Below, one piece after another: positions 42,581-52,709 of a stretch of DNA of 64,000 nucleotides (the stretch's first letter is position 1; each line of letters begins with the position of its first letter). Source of the DNA: Mucilaginibacter terrae. GTDB taxonomy: Bacteria; Bacteroidota; Bacteroidia; Sphingobacteriales; Sphingobacteriaceae. The notes beneath the pieces were generated by a model. It was given only the letters and a program-made list of their open reading frames with translations. It was not told the DNA's origin and ran no database searches. The stretch covers positions 930,001-994,000 of the forward strand of contig NZ_JAVLVU010000001.1 in assembly GCF_031951985.1 (NCBI RefSeq), read 5' to 3'. The position numbers and the translations under genes were made by a program.

Positions 42581-43129
42581 TTAAAAAAAATATGGCCGTA
42601 TACCCTTGCTCAAATCATATTTTAGCTGGTTGGTACGTTGGCCAATTACTTTTGCAGGTACGCCGGCAACAATTGCAAGTGGTGCTACATCTTTTGTTAC
42701 AATACTACCACAGGCAACCACTGCACCTTTACCTATTGTGATGCCAGGTAACAATGTTACACGTGTAGAGATCCAAACATGATCTTCAATGGTAACGTCT
42801 CCCCCCTTTACACTATGCAAATCATCATTTGGGTCATGTTCCGTAGTCCAAATGTGCGTATCTTGTCCAATATCAACATTGCTCCCAATTTGAATTTTTC
42901 CAAACCTTGCATCCAAAATAACATTTTTATTAATAAACGAACTCGCTCCTATACTTAAATTATTACCATCACCCTTAAAATCTATTTTCATACAGAAAAA
43001 CACATCGTTACCAACATTCCTACAAATCTTTCTTATAAAAAAAGTCCTTAATTTACGTGAAGGTAAATACATTAACCATTCTCTAAATATATACTTCGCA
43101 AATCCCGAAATCCAGTTTTTAATTACCAT
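42581..43129 (-). CDS. Left-handed beta-helix acyltransferase
   Basis: A 182-residue hexapeptide-repeat protein. Repeats run from about residue 60 (IGASSFINKNVILDARFGKIQIGSNVDIGQDTHIWT) through VTIEDHVWISTRVTLLPGITIGKGAVVACGSIVTKDVAPLAIVAGVPAKVIG; the His in HDPND is a candidate catalytic residue. Such enzymes acetylate sugars of surface polysaccharides. It lies between a GT4 gene and the polymerase gene, with gaps of three and five bases. Confidence 0.92.
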   Translation of the reverse strand: MVIKNWISGFAKYIFREWLMYLPSRKLRTFFIRKICRNVGNDVFFCMKIDFKGDGNNLSIGASSFINKNVILDARFGKIQIGSNVDIGQDTHIWTTEHDPNDDLHSVKGGDVTIEDHVWISTRVTLLPGITIGKGAVVACGSIVTKDVAPLAIVAGVPAKVIGQRTNQLKYDLSKGIRPYFF

Positions 43130-43132
43130 AAA

Positions 43133-44257
43133 TTAATTAAAATAGGTATTTAATGTATCCAAAGCCCTACGCTTTGTACTATACTTTTTTAACTGTTCGG
43201 TGCCTTCATTTACAAGTTGTTGAACCAGACTTTTATCAGTTAGCAATAATTGCATATTATGATATAGTTCATCAACATTATTAAATAATAATGCTGCGTT
43301 ACCTGCAACTTCAGGTAAGCTTGAAGCGTTTCTTACTATAACCGGGCATTTAAATTTCATAGCTTCAAGTGCCGTTAAGCCAAATCCTTCAAAATAACTT
43401 GGTAGTACATATAAACTGGCGCATTGGTATAGCTGGTTAAGAGTATTGTCATTTACATACCCCAAAAATACAACCTCGTTTTCATTTAAACCTAATTTTG
43501 CAGACAGCGATTTCATTTCTTCTAAATAAGTAGTATCACTTATTCCTGCAAAAACAAGCTGAAAATCAGAAAACTGAACATCGTGTTTTAAAATGCTATA
43601 TGCCTTTATCAGTTCATCGCATCCTTTACTTGGAAGGATTTTACCAACATTTAAAATATATTTAACGTGGTTTATTGGCACACCATTTAATTCACAGTTT
43701 AGATCGATATTTATTGGGGCATCAGTGTTTATCGCCTGATAAATAAGCACTAATTTTTCTTCAGTAATATTATAATGCGTTAGGGCATCATTTTTGGTCT
43801 GTGTGGATATCACTATGATCTTATCAGCAACCTTTACTGCCCAATCTCCAAAAATATCTAATAGTTTACTATGTAAACTATTCATTTTATCTCTTATAGT
43901 TTTGTGATATAAGTCATGAACAGTAATTACTATTCTCACTTTTGAAACCTTATATAACGGCCCAAAAAAATAAGGGTTATGGTATACATCGAACTTTTTT
44001 AGCCAAATATAAATAGGCATAAAAAATGCCGATATGAATATATGCAATGGATAAAAACACCAAATCCGTTTTATTTCATAATTGTTATATCCATATAGAA
44101 TCTTATGCAAATGATTAACGTTATATCTGTGATCAACTATAACAGTATATTGATTTTTCGAGTCTTTTTTCAAAATAGATTGAATCAGATCAAGAAATGT
44201 AACGTCTACTCCGGTATGCCTGTTTCTGAGATATGTACAATCAAACAATATTCTCAT
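43133..44257 (-). CDS. GT4-family glycosyltransferase
   Basis: A 374-residue GT-B protein with RNRHTGVDVTFLDLIQSI at the acceptor side, VHDLYHKTIRDKMNSLHSKLLD, the junction ILNVGKILPSKGCDELIKAY and the donor-site ALYVLPSYFEGFGLTALEAMKFKCPVIVRNASSLPEVAGNAAL, a textbook GT4 C-terminal pattern (E-x7-E). Specificity is unknown. Overlaps the upstream gene by one base, in the EPS operon. Confidence 0.93.
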   Translation of the reverse strand: MRILFDCTYLRNRHTGVDVTFLDLIQSILKKDSKNQYTVIVDHRYNVNHLHKILYGYNNYEIKRIWCFYPLHIFISAFFMPIYIWLKKFDVYHNPYFFGPLYKVSKVRIVITVHDLYHKTIRDKMNSLHSKLLDIFGDWAVKVADKIIVISTQTKNDALTHYNITEEKLVLIYQAINTDAPINIDLNCELNGVPINHVKYILNVGKILPSKGCDELIKAYSILKHDVQFSDFQLVFAGISDTTYLEEMKSLSAKLGLNENEVVFLGYVNDNTLNQLYQCASLYVLPSYFEGFGLTALEAMKFKCPVIVRNASSLPEVAGNAALLFNNVDELYHNMQLLLTDKSLVQQLVNEGTEQLKKYSTKRRALDTLNTYFN

Positions 44258-45513
44258 TAGTATATTTTCTTGATTTTTTCTCCCAATAAAAAAGCTTGAT
44301 TTTCTGTTCTCGAATATCTATTTAAAAACTTCATTAATAGAAAGTACTTCTCAGCACCAAGTACCTTAAACAGTAATTTTAATACAATTTGAATTTTGGT
44401 TATTTTATTTTCAAAACCAGGCGCATTTTTACTATTTAACTTTTGAGGCTTATTTTTTACAATTAAACCAAATGACTCAAGCATATTGTAAAAACGAGCA
44501 TCGGAATTAAATGGTGAAGTAAAAATTTTTCCATCTTCAGTAAGGCTACGGTATAAACGCCTGTAAAAATCCTGGATATAAATTCCATTTGAAAAACGGC
44601 TATACCCATATTCACTTAGCCTACCTTTTGTAAAATTAAATTGGCTGGTTACTTCTATGTATATTTTGCGCACTAACTCGTAATCCGGATACTTTTCAAT
44701 AGGCATTTTCCAAAAATCTTTATGAATTAGTGCTAAATCATTGGGATCAAAACCTGCAAAATGTACAAATATGAGATCCTCTTCAAATCCATTTATACGA
44801 TTACGAACCAAAAAGCGATCATTTTTGCTCACAATCTCTCGTTCAAATAAGTTCCATGGAGCCAAATTGCGACCTATACTTTGAGACACAAGTAACTTTG
44901 TGTTAGCATAAACAGACAAAAAATCCCCCCACTTTTGATCAGTATGTAATGCATCTTGAATATCTGCATAACACTGATTTGAAAGGCGGTTCTCCCACCA
45001 ATTGAGTAATGACAAAGATAAACCAGAATTGTTAAAAGCGACAAAACCAAAATTGTATATTCCAACAAAAAGCGTACCCGTTTCGGGCTGATCGCCGGTA
45101 TAATTTACTTGAGGTGTTGTATAATGCGGTGTAACAACAATATCAGCGTTATCAAGTTCGTTAAAAATGCCGTCAAGATTGTTAAATACAAAAATATCAG
45201 GATCAAAGTAAATAGCTTTTTTAAAACCAAGTTTATCAAAAGCATATTTAAAACACGACGGTTTTACCGCGGTACAAAATTCGGTAACATTATATTTAAA
45301 CGCCCAATCTTCAATTCCTTCAATGTTTACCAAACTGAGCGGAACAATTTTATAACCTTCATCAGTAGTATATGTGTCTGTTTTTTCAAGCTCGTCTACA
45401 ACAAAAATATAGAAGTCGATTGGTGTGGTATTATATTTTGATATGGACCAGCCTAAGGTTTGAGCAAGAGGTATATAATTTTTTGCGACTATAGTAAAAA
45501 CAACATTATTCAT
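44257..45513 (-). CDS. GT8-like glycosyltransferase of unknown specificity
   Basis: A 418-residue protein that begins MNNVVFTIVAKNYIPLAQTLGWSI and has a likely DxD-type metal motif in AIYFDPDIFVFNNLD, placed as in GT-A enzymes of the GT8 group. Further on are FNFGFVAFNNS and QKWGDFLSV, then FVHFAGFDPNDLALIHKDFW. The C-terminal 130 residues are basic and lack a recognised domain. The longer frame starts at a TTG; the ATG at 45511-45513 is used. Specificity unknown; the family call is tentative. Confidence 0.75.
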   Translation of the reverse strand: MNNVVFTIVAKNYIPLAQTLGWSISKYNTTPIDFYIFVVDELEKTDTYTTDEGYKIVPLSLVNIEGIEDWAFKYNVTEFCTAVKPSCFKYAFDKLGFKKAIYFDPDIFVFNNLDGIFNELDNADIVVTPHYTTPQVNYTGDQPETGTLFVGIYNFGFVAFNNSGLSLSLLNWWENRLSNQCYADIQDALHTDQKWGDFLSVYANTKLLVSQSIGRNLAPWNLFEREIVSKNDRFLVRNRINGFEEDLIFVHFAGFDPNDLALIHKDFWKMPIEKYPDYELVRKIYIEVTSQFNFTKGRLSEYGYSRFSNGIYIQDFYRRLYRSLTEDGKIFTSPFNSDARFYNMLESFGLIVKNKPQKLNSKNAPGFENKITKIQIVLKLLFKVLGAEKYFLLMKFLNRYSRTENQAFLLGEKIKKIY

Positions 45514-45536
45514 ATCTTTCAATTATTTGTAAAACC

Positions 45537-46373
45537 CTATGCTCCCTTAAAACCATCAAAAATGCCGCGGAAAATAGAAGTTATTTTATTCAGTTTATCT
45601 TTCTCACCCAATACGATTTTAACCAAACGATACATGATATGTCCTTTCACTAACATTACCTTATACCGGGCGGGAAATATCGAAGGATAAAGCTTCCACA
45701 TAGTAATATGATTACGAACCAAAAAATAAGTTCTGAAAGCAGAGTAGTTATCAGTTTTAAAACCAAGCCAGGTTTTGTACATTTCACCAACCTGATGTTC
45801 AAGATGTACAGATGGGAAAACAATGGTTTTAATGCCACGTGTTTTCAATCTGTAACAGAATTCATAATCAACAGCATCAATAAAAAGTTTTTCATCAAAC
45901 ACTCCAAATTCATCAAATACATGAATTGGAAAAATAGAGCCGGAAGTAATTGTATCGGTAACTTCAATGAAAATATCATTTTCAGGATACAACAATCGGC
46001 CCCAATTATTGGGATTAATTCCAAAAACACCAATATCCAGACTACTGTGCAATTTTATTAGTTTTTTGTACTCTGATAAATGACCAGCAATGAAATGGCT
46101 GTCCTGATCCATGGTCATTATATGTGTAGCACCCAAATTGCGTAAAATCCTAATCGATTCGTTTAAAGCTCTACCTATACCAACATTTTCCCCTGTGCCT
46201 GCAATAACAATTTTATGAACCTGCGCTTTGTCAATTAATGATAAAATCCGTTTATCTAACAAGGAATTTTGCCAAATAATAACGTGATCGACTTCATGTA
46301 TGTAAGTATTAATGTTTCGAGCAAAATCCTCTTCCTTTGATTTAAAGAATATTACAACAACGCTAACGTTCAT
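45537..46373 (-). CDS. GT2-family glycosyltransferase (rhamnosyltransferase-like)
   Basis: A 278-residue GT-A protein. The start MNVSVVVIFFKSKEEDFARNI, the nucleotide-binding region GENVGIGRALNESI and the DxD motif MTMDQDSHF (about 95-103) are typical; EFGVFDEKLFIDAVDYEFCYRLKTRGI supplies the base. Similar to RfbN-like rhamnosyltransferases. Starts one base after the flippase stop codon. Confidence 0.92.
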   Translation of the reverse strand: MNVSVVVIFFKSKEEDFARNINTYIHEVDHVIIWQNSLLDKRILSLIDKAQVHKIVIAGTGENVGIGRALNESIRILRNLGATHIMTMDQDSHFIAGHLSEYKKLIKLHSSLDIGVFGINPNNWGRLLYPENDIFIEVTDTITSGSIFPIHVFDEFGVFDEKLFIDAVDYEFCYRLKTRGIKTIVFPSVHLEHQVGEMYKTWLGFKTDNYSAFRTYFLVRNHITMWKLYPSIFPARYKVMLVKGHIMYRLVKIVLGEKDKLNKITSIFRGIFDGFKGA

Positions 46374-46374
46374 A

Positions 46375-47730
46375 CTATATCTTTTTTAATGAATCACTTT
46401 TGTGAGTGAATTTTTTCACAAGTAATTTTATTTCCTCCAAAACATTTGATATTGAATATAACTTAATATCAAACAGGTTATAACCTTTGCTTTTGAGATA
46501 GAAATGCATTATAAGTGCAATTACAATTTCGGTAAACACCCATGACCATGCTCCACCTTTGTATCCGTAGAATTTAATTACAATCAAATTAAAAACTACG
46601 CTAAATATTCCACCAAGTAAAATAATTCTGAAATATGCTTTATCCATTTTAAGATTTACCATTGTTTGTAAACCTAACATTGTGTTAATGTATGATAGTA
46701 CAGGAACTAATGTTAACACTTTAAATACGTAAACAGCAGGAGCAAACTTTTCTCCGTAAAATGAAATAATTAATATATCGGCTAAAAAGTATATCGCCAC
46801 AGATCCCAAGATTGTAAAGTATACGATCATGGGTAATACTCTACGCACTTGCTCTATACCTTTGGTAACATTCTTAGAGAATGATTCAGCGATGTAAGGG
46901 AAAAAAGCCTGAGATATTGGAAAGGATATCACCATTAAAAATATAAAGATAAACTTCCAGGCTGCTGAAAAATATCCTATATTTTCTTTTGTTTCATATA
47001 AACCTAATATAACTATATTGGTGTCTGTGTAAAGATTTGATGAAAGGAGAGTAAAGAAAATCAGTCTATCTATCCACAACAAATTAAGTATTGCTGCTAA
47101 TTTAACAGGCTGCAATTTTATTTTGTATTTATTTATTACTAATACAAATGAAATTACAGAAATTATTATCTGTGTTACGCTTAGCGCTAATGGCTGTAGT
47201 ATATAATCAGACTGATGTTTTACAATAATTAGTATGGCTAAAGTATAAATAACTTTAGTACAAAGATTAAATATTGCCACCTTGGTAAGATCCTGCATAC
47301 CTTGGTAAAACCAGTTGGGCGATAATACATTTGATATAGCTAACAGAAAAGTAAATACTGCAACTCTGTATTCATCGTTTGTTTTTGAAACAAACGTAAT
47401 ACATATAAAAAATATTAGCGCACTACATAAAAACAAAAAAAGTTTAGCATATAATATTTTACTGAAATGTTCATTTCTGCGTTCAATATTGTCTTTATCA
47501 ACAGCCAAAAATCTCGTGCCGGTATAGTCAAAACCATAGTTTATAAAAAGCAAAAAATAAGCTGTAAATGCTACATAGTAATTAATTGTGCCAAAATTAT
47601 GCGGTCCTATAATTCTTACAATTATAGGAATTGAAATTAGCGGAAGTAAATAATTAGCAATCTGAACAAGCCCAACTGATAAGATATTTTTGAAAAGATT
47701 TTTTGTCTGGTTATGATCTTCAGAGTGCAT
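46375..47730 (-). CDS. Flippase of the polysaccharide transport family (Wzx type)
   Basis: A 451-residue membrane protein with about 12-14 hydrophobic segments. The N-terminal LFKNILSVGLVQIANYLLPLISIPIIVRIIGPHNFGTINY is the standard Wzx/RfbX opening. It moves undecaprenyl-linked repeat units to the periplasmic face. Lies two bases downstream of the Wzc-like gene. Confidence 0.93.
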   Translation of the reverse strand: MHSEDHNQTKNLFKNILSVGLVQIANYLLPLISIPIIVRIIGPHNFGTINYYVAFTAYFLLFINYGFDYTGTRFLAVDKDNIERRNEHFSKILYAKLFLFLCSALIFFICITFVSKTNDEYRVAVFTFLLAISNVLSPNWFYQGMQDLTKVAIFNLCTKVIYTLAILIIVKHQSDYILQPLALSVTQIIISVISFVLVINKYKIKLQPVKLAAILNLLWIDRLIFFTLLSSNLYTDTNIVILGLYETKENIGYFSAAWKFIFIFLMVISFPISQAFFPYIAESFSKNVTKGIEQVRRVLPMIVYFTILGSVAIYFLADILIISFYGEKFAPAVYVFKVLTLVPVLSYINTMLGLQTMVNLKMDKAYFRIILLGGIFSVVFNLIVIKFYGYKGGAWSWVFTEIVIALIMHFYLKSKGYNLFDIKLYSISNVLEEIKLLVKKFTHKSDSLKKI

Positions 47731-47731
47731 A

Positions 47732-50095
47732 TTACTTCCTTTTGAATAACCTCTTTAGCAAACTTTCTTCTTCTTCAATACCATAACCATAAGCTTGCTT
47801 AAATGATGAGTAGCCAGCTTTCTCATTTTGTACATCATTTACAATAAAATAGATATTTTTCATTCTATTTTCTTTTGATAGCTCATCAGGTATTGCTAAT
47901 TGCGATTTATATGTAAACCCTTGCCTGATTACATAGAATGTTAAATCAGTATATTTTTCAAAAATCAGGGCATCGGTAACTAACCCAACTGGAGCACAAT
48001 CAATCATTATATAATCAAACTCCTGTTTCAATTGATTGATCAGCAGTTCGAGTTTTCCTCCCATTAATAGCTCGGCTGGATTTGGCGGAATTGGTCCGGA
48101 GGAAATCAGATAACAGTTTTTGTTAAAACTTAATTGCTTTAACATTTTTTTATAATCATTGTTACCCGAAATCGCATAATTAGTAAAGCCATTTTCAATA
48201 CCCAAACCAACACTTTCTGATAACTTGGGTTTGCGTAAATCCATTTCTAAAAAAACAACTTTCTTATCTGTAAGAGCCAGTGCACTACCTAAATTTAATG
48301 ATAAGAAAGATTTACCTTCACCACTCATACTTGACGTAAACAAAATCACATTCGACTTTGAATTATCTAATACAAATTGCAAATTAGTTCGAAGGCTACG
48401 GAATTGTTCAGAAATAATAGATCTTGAATTGAGGCCTGTTACAAGACTTTGTTTATCACTATTATGGCCTATTTCTCCGAGTATGTTAATAGCAGTGATA
48501 TTCGTAATGTCATTTTTGCCATTTATTCTAACGTTTAAAAGTTCCTTTACAAATAGATAAAATGAGGGAATTACTATACCTATCACTAAACCAATTATAT
48601 AAATAATTATTTTTTTAGGTTTATAAGGTAAAAACTCACTTTTGGCAACATCAATAACCCGTGAACTTGACATTGTTGAATTTTTGGTAATTGCCGTTTC
48701 CTCGCGTTTTTGCAACAGAAAAAGATACAGTTCTTGCTTAAGATTTTGCTGGCGTGCAAAATCAAGGTAATTACGCTCTTTACTTGGCAGCTGCTTTAAC
48801 TGGCCGGTAAAGCCTTGATTTTGTTTCTCAATTTGCTTCTTACCTGCGGTTAAGGAGTTTTTATATATTTCAATATTTCTCAGTAAGTTTATCCTAGAGT
48901 TATTCAATTGCTGATCAATGTTATTCACAACAGGGTTGTCTTCAGTGTATGACAATAAAGCTCGATCTCTTGAAAGTAAAAGTTCGTTATAAGCATTTAT
49001 TGCCTGCCCAAAAGATTGATCAACAGGATTTAAAAGTGAGCTTGGAATTACCTTTTTATTCAGAGGGTTATTCAAATATCTTTGCAAATCCTTAATGACG
49101 TTCAGCTGCGTTTCCTGCTCTGCTAATTTATTATAGTATTCTCCAGCACTGTTAATTAAAACCTTTGATTGTTCATTGATGTTGGCAATACTATTTTGTG
49201 TTTTATACTGTTCAAATTGCTTTTCAATATTATTTAGCTCCCTTGATACCAATGCAATTCGGGAATCAATAAATTGCATTGTACTATCAGCAATTTGTTT
49301 TTCATATTGAATATTATTCAAAAGGTACAAATGCATTAATTTACCTAAAATTGCTTCACCTTTAGCTGGGTTAGAATAAGTCATACCCAAGTCAATAGTA
49401 CTTGCCTGTTTGTCTGATAATACAGCAGAAAATTGTGAAGAAAAAGCATCAATTGCTGCATCAATTGATTCGATGGAAATTAAGTAATCTTTAGAATGTT
49501 TTGCACCCGGAATGTAGTTTAACAGAATATCATATTGCTTGAGGCTAAGTGTTTTTCCAAACCTGCCCCTTATATCAACATCATCTGACGTGTTTTTTAT
49601 ATTATATTCTTGTTCATTTAATATCTCCAGGGTATATGTAATAGCCTTTAAGGTATCAGCTTTATAAATAATTTTAGCGTTAAATGGGCATTCTTGATAT
49701 ATTTCACGTTTCTTAAAGCCATCTTTTTGATAAATACGAACATTAAGTTGCATGCTAACAACAGTATTCTGCATCAACGTGCGCGATTTTAAAATTTGGA
49801 TCTCATTATCAGCGCTACTTTTAACACTAAACAGAGAACCAAGATCGCTACCAATGCCAGCGCCTGCCCCTACCTGCGGACTGTTTTTTTGATCTTTTAC
49901 CAATATTTTACTCGATACATGCCATTGAGGTGAAACATATCCTGCGTAAAAAAATGCTATTATTAAACAAAATATAGCACTAATACCAAACAGCCACCAA
50001 TATTGAAAAAGTTTTGCAATGATCAATTTCAAATCGATGACTTCATGTTGATTACCAGAACCAGATATGGCATTAGACTTAGGCGAAGAATACAT
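47732..50095 (-). CDS. Wzc-like tyrosine autokinase / chain-length regulator
   Basis: A 787-residue protein with an N-terminal Wzz domain (first membrane helix near residues 33-52), long periplasmic coiled-coil part, second membrane helix around 505-525, and a C-terminal BY-kinase domain: Walker A SMSGEGKS (589-596), Walker A' EMDLRKPKL, Walker B YIMIDCAPVG. Only three tyrosines occur in the short C-terminal tail (YSSFKQAYGYG). It governs polymerisation and export with Wza. Four bases downstream of the wza-like gene. Confidence 0.94.
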   Translation of the reverse strand: MYSSPKSNAISGSGNQHEVIDLKLIIAKLFQYWWLFGISAIFCLIIAFFYAGYVSPQWHVSSKILVKDQKNSPQVGAGAGIGSDLGSLFSVKSSADNEIQILKSRTLMQNTVVSMQLNVRIYQKDGFKKREIYQECPFNAKIIYKADTLKAITYTLEILNEQEYNIKNTSDDVDIRGRFGKTLSLKQYDILLNYIPGAKHSKDYLISIESIDAAIDAFSSQFSAVLSDKQASTIDLGMTYSNPAKGEAILGKLMHLYLLNNIQYEKQIADSTMQFIDSRIALVSRELNNIEKQFEQYKTQNSIANINEQSKVLINSAGEYYNKLAEQETQLNVIKDLQRYLNNPLNKKVIPSSLLNPVDQSFGQAINAYNELLLSRDRALLSYTEDNPVVNNIDQQLNNSRINLLRNIEIYKNSLTAGKKQIEKQNQGFTGQLKQLPSKERNYLDFARQQNLKQELYLFLLQKREETAITKNSTMSSSRVIDVAKSEFLPYKPKKIIIYIIGLVIGIVIPSFYLFVKELLNVRINGKNDITNITAINILGEIGHNSDKQSLVTGLNSRSIISEQFRSLRTNLQFVLDNSKSNVILFTSSMSGEGKSFLSLNLGSALALTDKKVVFLEMDLRKPKLSESVGLGIENGFTNYAISGNNDYKKMLKQLSFNKNCYLISSGPIPPNPAELLMGGKLELLINQLKQEFDYIMIDCAPVGLVTDALIFEKYTDLTFYVIRQGFTYKSQLAIPDELSKENRMKNIYFIVNDVQNEKAGYSSFKQAYGYGIEEEESLLKRLFKRK

Positions 50096-50099
50096 AGAT

Positions 50100-50927
50100 T
50101 TAAAGTTTGTTAGTACTGATTAATATCGCCACTAAAGAAATTAATGCTGCTGTTACAGCTGTTATCACACTCACACTTCGGTTTTGTATTGCATCCGAAG
50201 CTACAACCTTTGATTTCACAGGTTCTATATATAAATAATCATTTTGTCGCAAATAGTAGTAAGGCGAATTTAATATGTCACTCTTAGTAATATCTAACCT
50301 GATCATTTTACGGCTTCCGTCTTCAAACTGCCTTATAAGAACAATATTTTCACGTTTACCGTAAATTGTTAAATCGCCGGCCAAACCTAAAGCATCTAAA
50401 ATGTTTACTTTTTCGTTGGATGCCACATAAACACCAGGCTTTGCCACCTCTCCCATTACTGTGATTCGAAAATTTGCAAATCGCAAATTCACCGTAGGAT
50501 CTCTAAAAAGTTTTGATGCTTTGCCGCGGATTTCTTCGCGGGCCTGTTCAGTAGTAAGGCCGCTTACTTTGATTTTTCCTAAAACAGGCAGTTCAATATT
50601 ACCACTGTTGTCAACCAAGTATCCGGCAATAGTTTGCGAACCGGTGCTACCGGCTGTTGTTGCCCCTACAGCTGAATTTTGAAGTGTACCGGTTGCAAGT
50701 ACTTGTGTTGCTGACGGATCAACTGTTTGTATGTTTAATGACAAAATATCATCAGGCTGTATACGAGGTTCTTCGTATTTAAGATTAGCCAAATCAGTAA
50801 TCTTTTGGCTATCCGGTATATCGGTAAAATATTTTACATTTTTTATTGAGGAACATGATGAAATTATAATAGGAACACATATAACAAAACACCATTTCAA
50901 TAGTAGGTCGAGCTTTTTCAAATGCAC
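50100..50927 (-). CDS. Wza-like polysaccharide export lipoprotein
   Basis: A 275-residue outer-membrane lipoprotein. The signal peptide ends in the lipobox ISSC (Cys about residue 25). A poly-export domain follows (YEEPRIQPDDILSLNIQTVDPSATQ), then a SLBB domain (FRITVMGEVAKPGVYVASNEKVNILDALGLAGDLTIYGKRENIVLIRQ). A C-terminal hydrophobic helix is present. The start is GTG (50925-50927): there is no ATG in frame after the preceding stop. First gene of the main EPS operon. Confidence 0.93.
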   Translation of the reverse strand: MHLKKLDLLLKWCFVICVPIIISSCSSIKNVKYFTDIPDSQKITDLANLKYEEPRIQPDDILSLNIQTVDPSATQVLATGTLQNSAVGATTAGSTGSQTIAGYLVDNSGNIELPVLGKIKVSGLTTEQAREEIRGKASKLFRDPTVNLRFANFRITVMGEVAKPGVYVASNEKVNILDALGLAGDLTIYGKRENIVLIRQFEDGSRKMIRLDITKSDILNSPYYYLRQNDYLYIEPVKSKVVASDAIQNRSVSVITAVTAALISLVAILISTNKL

Positions 50928-50958
50928 AGTTGTATTTTTCTTAGAACTTAAAATCCAC

Positions 50959-50966
50959 CAAAAGTA
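50959..50966 (-). promoter_or_regulatory. -7 box of the main EPS operon
   Basis: TACTTTTG on the minus strand, 31 bases before the wza-like start. It is an exact TAnnTTTG match; no TTG at the usual -33 spacing. Confidence 0.45.
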
Positions 50967-51094
50967 AAAATCTTTTTTTTAATCGCTGTTACGGTGAGAT
51001 AGTATTTACACTCCATTTTACTAAAAATCATTCTTAAAATATCGCTAACTATGCCTAATTAACAAACAATGAAATAATTACGTAAATAATATTA

Positions 51095-52429
51095 TTAAAG
51101 ACGCCCGTTTACTATTGTATTATTTAGTACGCTTTTGATATCATAAATAACAGTTGTGGCATTTTTCTTCAAATTTTCATAATTAAGCTCTAAAAATTCA
51201 CGATGTTCCACTGCTAAAATTACAGCATCATATTTACCAATTAAATCTGTTATACTGTTAAATATTTTGAAACCGTATTCTGTTTCAACTTCTACAGGGT
51301 TTGCCCATGGGTCATATACCTTGCAATTGGTATCATATTCCTGCAATGTATGTAATATATCAATAACCCTTGTATTACGTACATCGGGGCAGTTTTCTTT
51401 AAAAGTGAAACCAAGTATCAGAATATTGGCATGCTTTACAGCAATATTATTCTTGATCATCAATTTAACCACTTCTTGCGCCACGTAAGTTCCCATGCCG
51501 TCATTTATGCGCCGGCCTGCCAGTATAATTTCAGGATGATAGCCAACCTCCTGCGCTTTTTGTGCGAGGTAATAAGGGTCAACACCGGTACAGTGCCCCC
51601 CTACTAAGCCAGGTTTAAAGTTTAAAAAGTTCCATTTGGTACCGGCAGCTTCAAGCACAGCGCGAGTATCAATGTTAAGAATGTTGAAAATTTTGGCGAT
51701 TTCATTTACAAATGCAATATTAATGTCGCGCTGCGAATTTTCAATTACCTTACAAGCCTCGGCAACCCTAATACTTGGCGCCTTATGCGTTCCTGCTTTT
51801 ACAATTGAACGGTATAACTGGTCAACAAACTCAGCCACTTCGGGAGTTGAGCCCGATGTTACCTTTACGATATTGGTGAGCGTGTGTACTTTATCGCCAG
51901 GGTTGATACGCTCCGGAGAGTAACCGGCAAAAAAATCTTTATTAAATTTCAATCCAGATACCTGTTCAAGCACAGGCACACAAACCTCTTCAGTTACACC
52001 CGGGTACACGGTAGATTCATAAATAACCAAATCTCCGGGCTTTAATACTTTGCCTACGGTTTTGCTTGCTTTTATAATCAAGCTTAAATCGGGGCGATTG
52101 TGCTTATCGGTAGGAGTAGGTACAGCTACTATATAAATATTGCAGCTTGACAAATGTGACGGGTTAGAAGAAAAGAATAAGCCTTGTGTACCGGGCTCTG
52201 ATACGGTTACAGCCAGTAAACGTTCCGTAGGTGTTTCCTGAGTTTTATCAACACTTTTAATAAGATCGGCAATGCGTGCATCAGCATGATCATAACCAAC
52301 AACCTTAAACTTTGTGGCAAATTCAACAGCTAAAGGTAAGCCTACATAACCTAAGCCTATTACAGCAATCGAAATTTGAGAAGAATTCAGAGAAAGAAAA
52401 TTTAACAGAAAAGGGGTTTGATTAACCAT
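51095..52429 (-). CDS. UDP-sugar 6-dehydrogenase (WbpO/TviB-type)
   Basis: A 444-residue nucleotide-sugar dehydrogenase that oxidises C6 of a UDP-hexose or UDP-HexNAc to the uronic acid. The NAD loop is GLGYVG (25-30), [15 protein letters not shown] (138-152) and [12 protein letters not shown] (169-180) fit the UDP-N-acetyl-hexosamine group, and the catalytic Cys is C280 in [15 protein letters not shown]. So a HexNAc uronic acid is a likely EPS component. Separated by 168 bases from the wza-like gene and likely from its own promoter. Confidence 0.92.
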   Translation of the reverse strand: MVNQTPFLLNFLSLNSSQISIAVIGLGYVGLPLAVEFATKFKVVGYDHADARIADLIKSVDKTQETPTERLLAVTVSEPGTQGLFFSSNPSHLSSCNIYIVAVPTPTDKHNRPDLSLIIKASKTVGKVLKPGDLVIYESTVYPGVTEEVCVPVLEQVSGLKFNKDFFAGYSPERINPGDKVHTLTNIVKVTSGSTPEVAEFVDQLYRSIVKAGTHKAPSIRVAEACKVIENSQRDINIAFVNEIAKIFNILNIDTRAVLEAAGTKWNFLNFKPGLVGGHCTGVDPYYLAQKAQEVGYHPEIILAGRRINDGMGTYVAQEVVKLMIKNNIAVKHANILILGFTFKENCPDVRNTRVIDILHTLQEYDTNCKVYDPWANPVEVETEYGFKIFNSITDLIGKYDAVILAVEHREFLELNYENLKKNATTVIYDIKSVLNNTIVNGRL

Positions 52430-52459
52430 TGTGTACAGAACGCATAAGTAGATAGATTA

Positions 52460-52467
52460 CAAATATA
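52460..52467 (-). promoter_or_regulatory. -7 box of the UDP-sugar dehydrogenase gene
   Basis: TATATTTG on the minus strand, 31 bases before the start codon; exact TAnnTTTG. No clear -33 element. Confidence 0.45.
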
Positions 52468-52630
52468 AATAAACTTGATTTAATCGTTAAGCGAAAAACA
52501 CAATAGCAATCATTTATTCAATTCTGTAAACATCAAATGTGTAATTATGTTTTTAAAAATGATGAATAAAATATATTTAAAAATGAATGTTTTGATTTAC
52601 AATCGATTGTTAGATATTATTATATAGATA

Positions 52631-52645
52631 GTGTATTTTTTACAT
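52631..52645 (+). promoter_or_regulatory. Candidate operator upstream of the first BadF-type gene
   Basis: The 15-base sequence GTGTA-TTTTT-TACAT is a near palindrome with five-base half-sites. It matches the perfect palindrome at 54514-54528 (GTGTA-AATTT-TACAC) at 12 of 15 positions, including nine of ten half-site bases. It lies about 65 bases before the gene at 52710. Confidence 0.4.
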
Positions 52646-52709
52646 GAATTTAATTTTTTTTAAGCCTTGTAAATCATACTTTAGCCCAACTAAATTATAA
52701 AATGGCCCT

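Noticed and set aside
44874..46061. Frames opposite to the glycosyltransferase genes
   Set aside because: Lysine- and phenylalanine-rich antisense reading of AT-rich coding DNA; no start context or motif.
51000..51094. Possible small RNA in the gap between the wza-like and dehydrogenase genes
   Set aside because: Only a low-complexity AT-rich stretch with no hairpin or exact promoter box on the needed strand.
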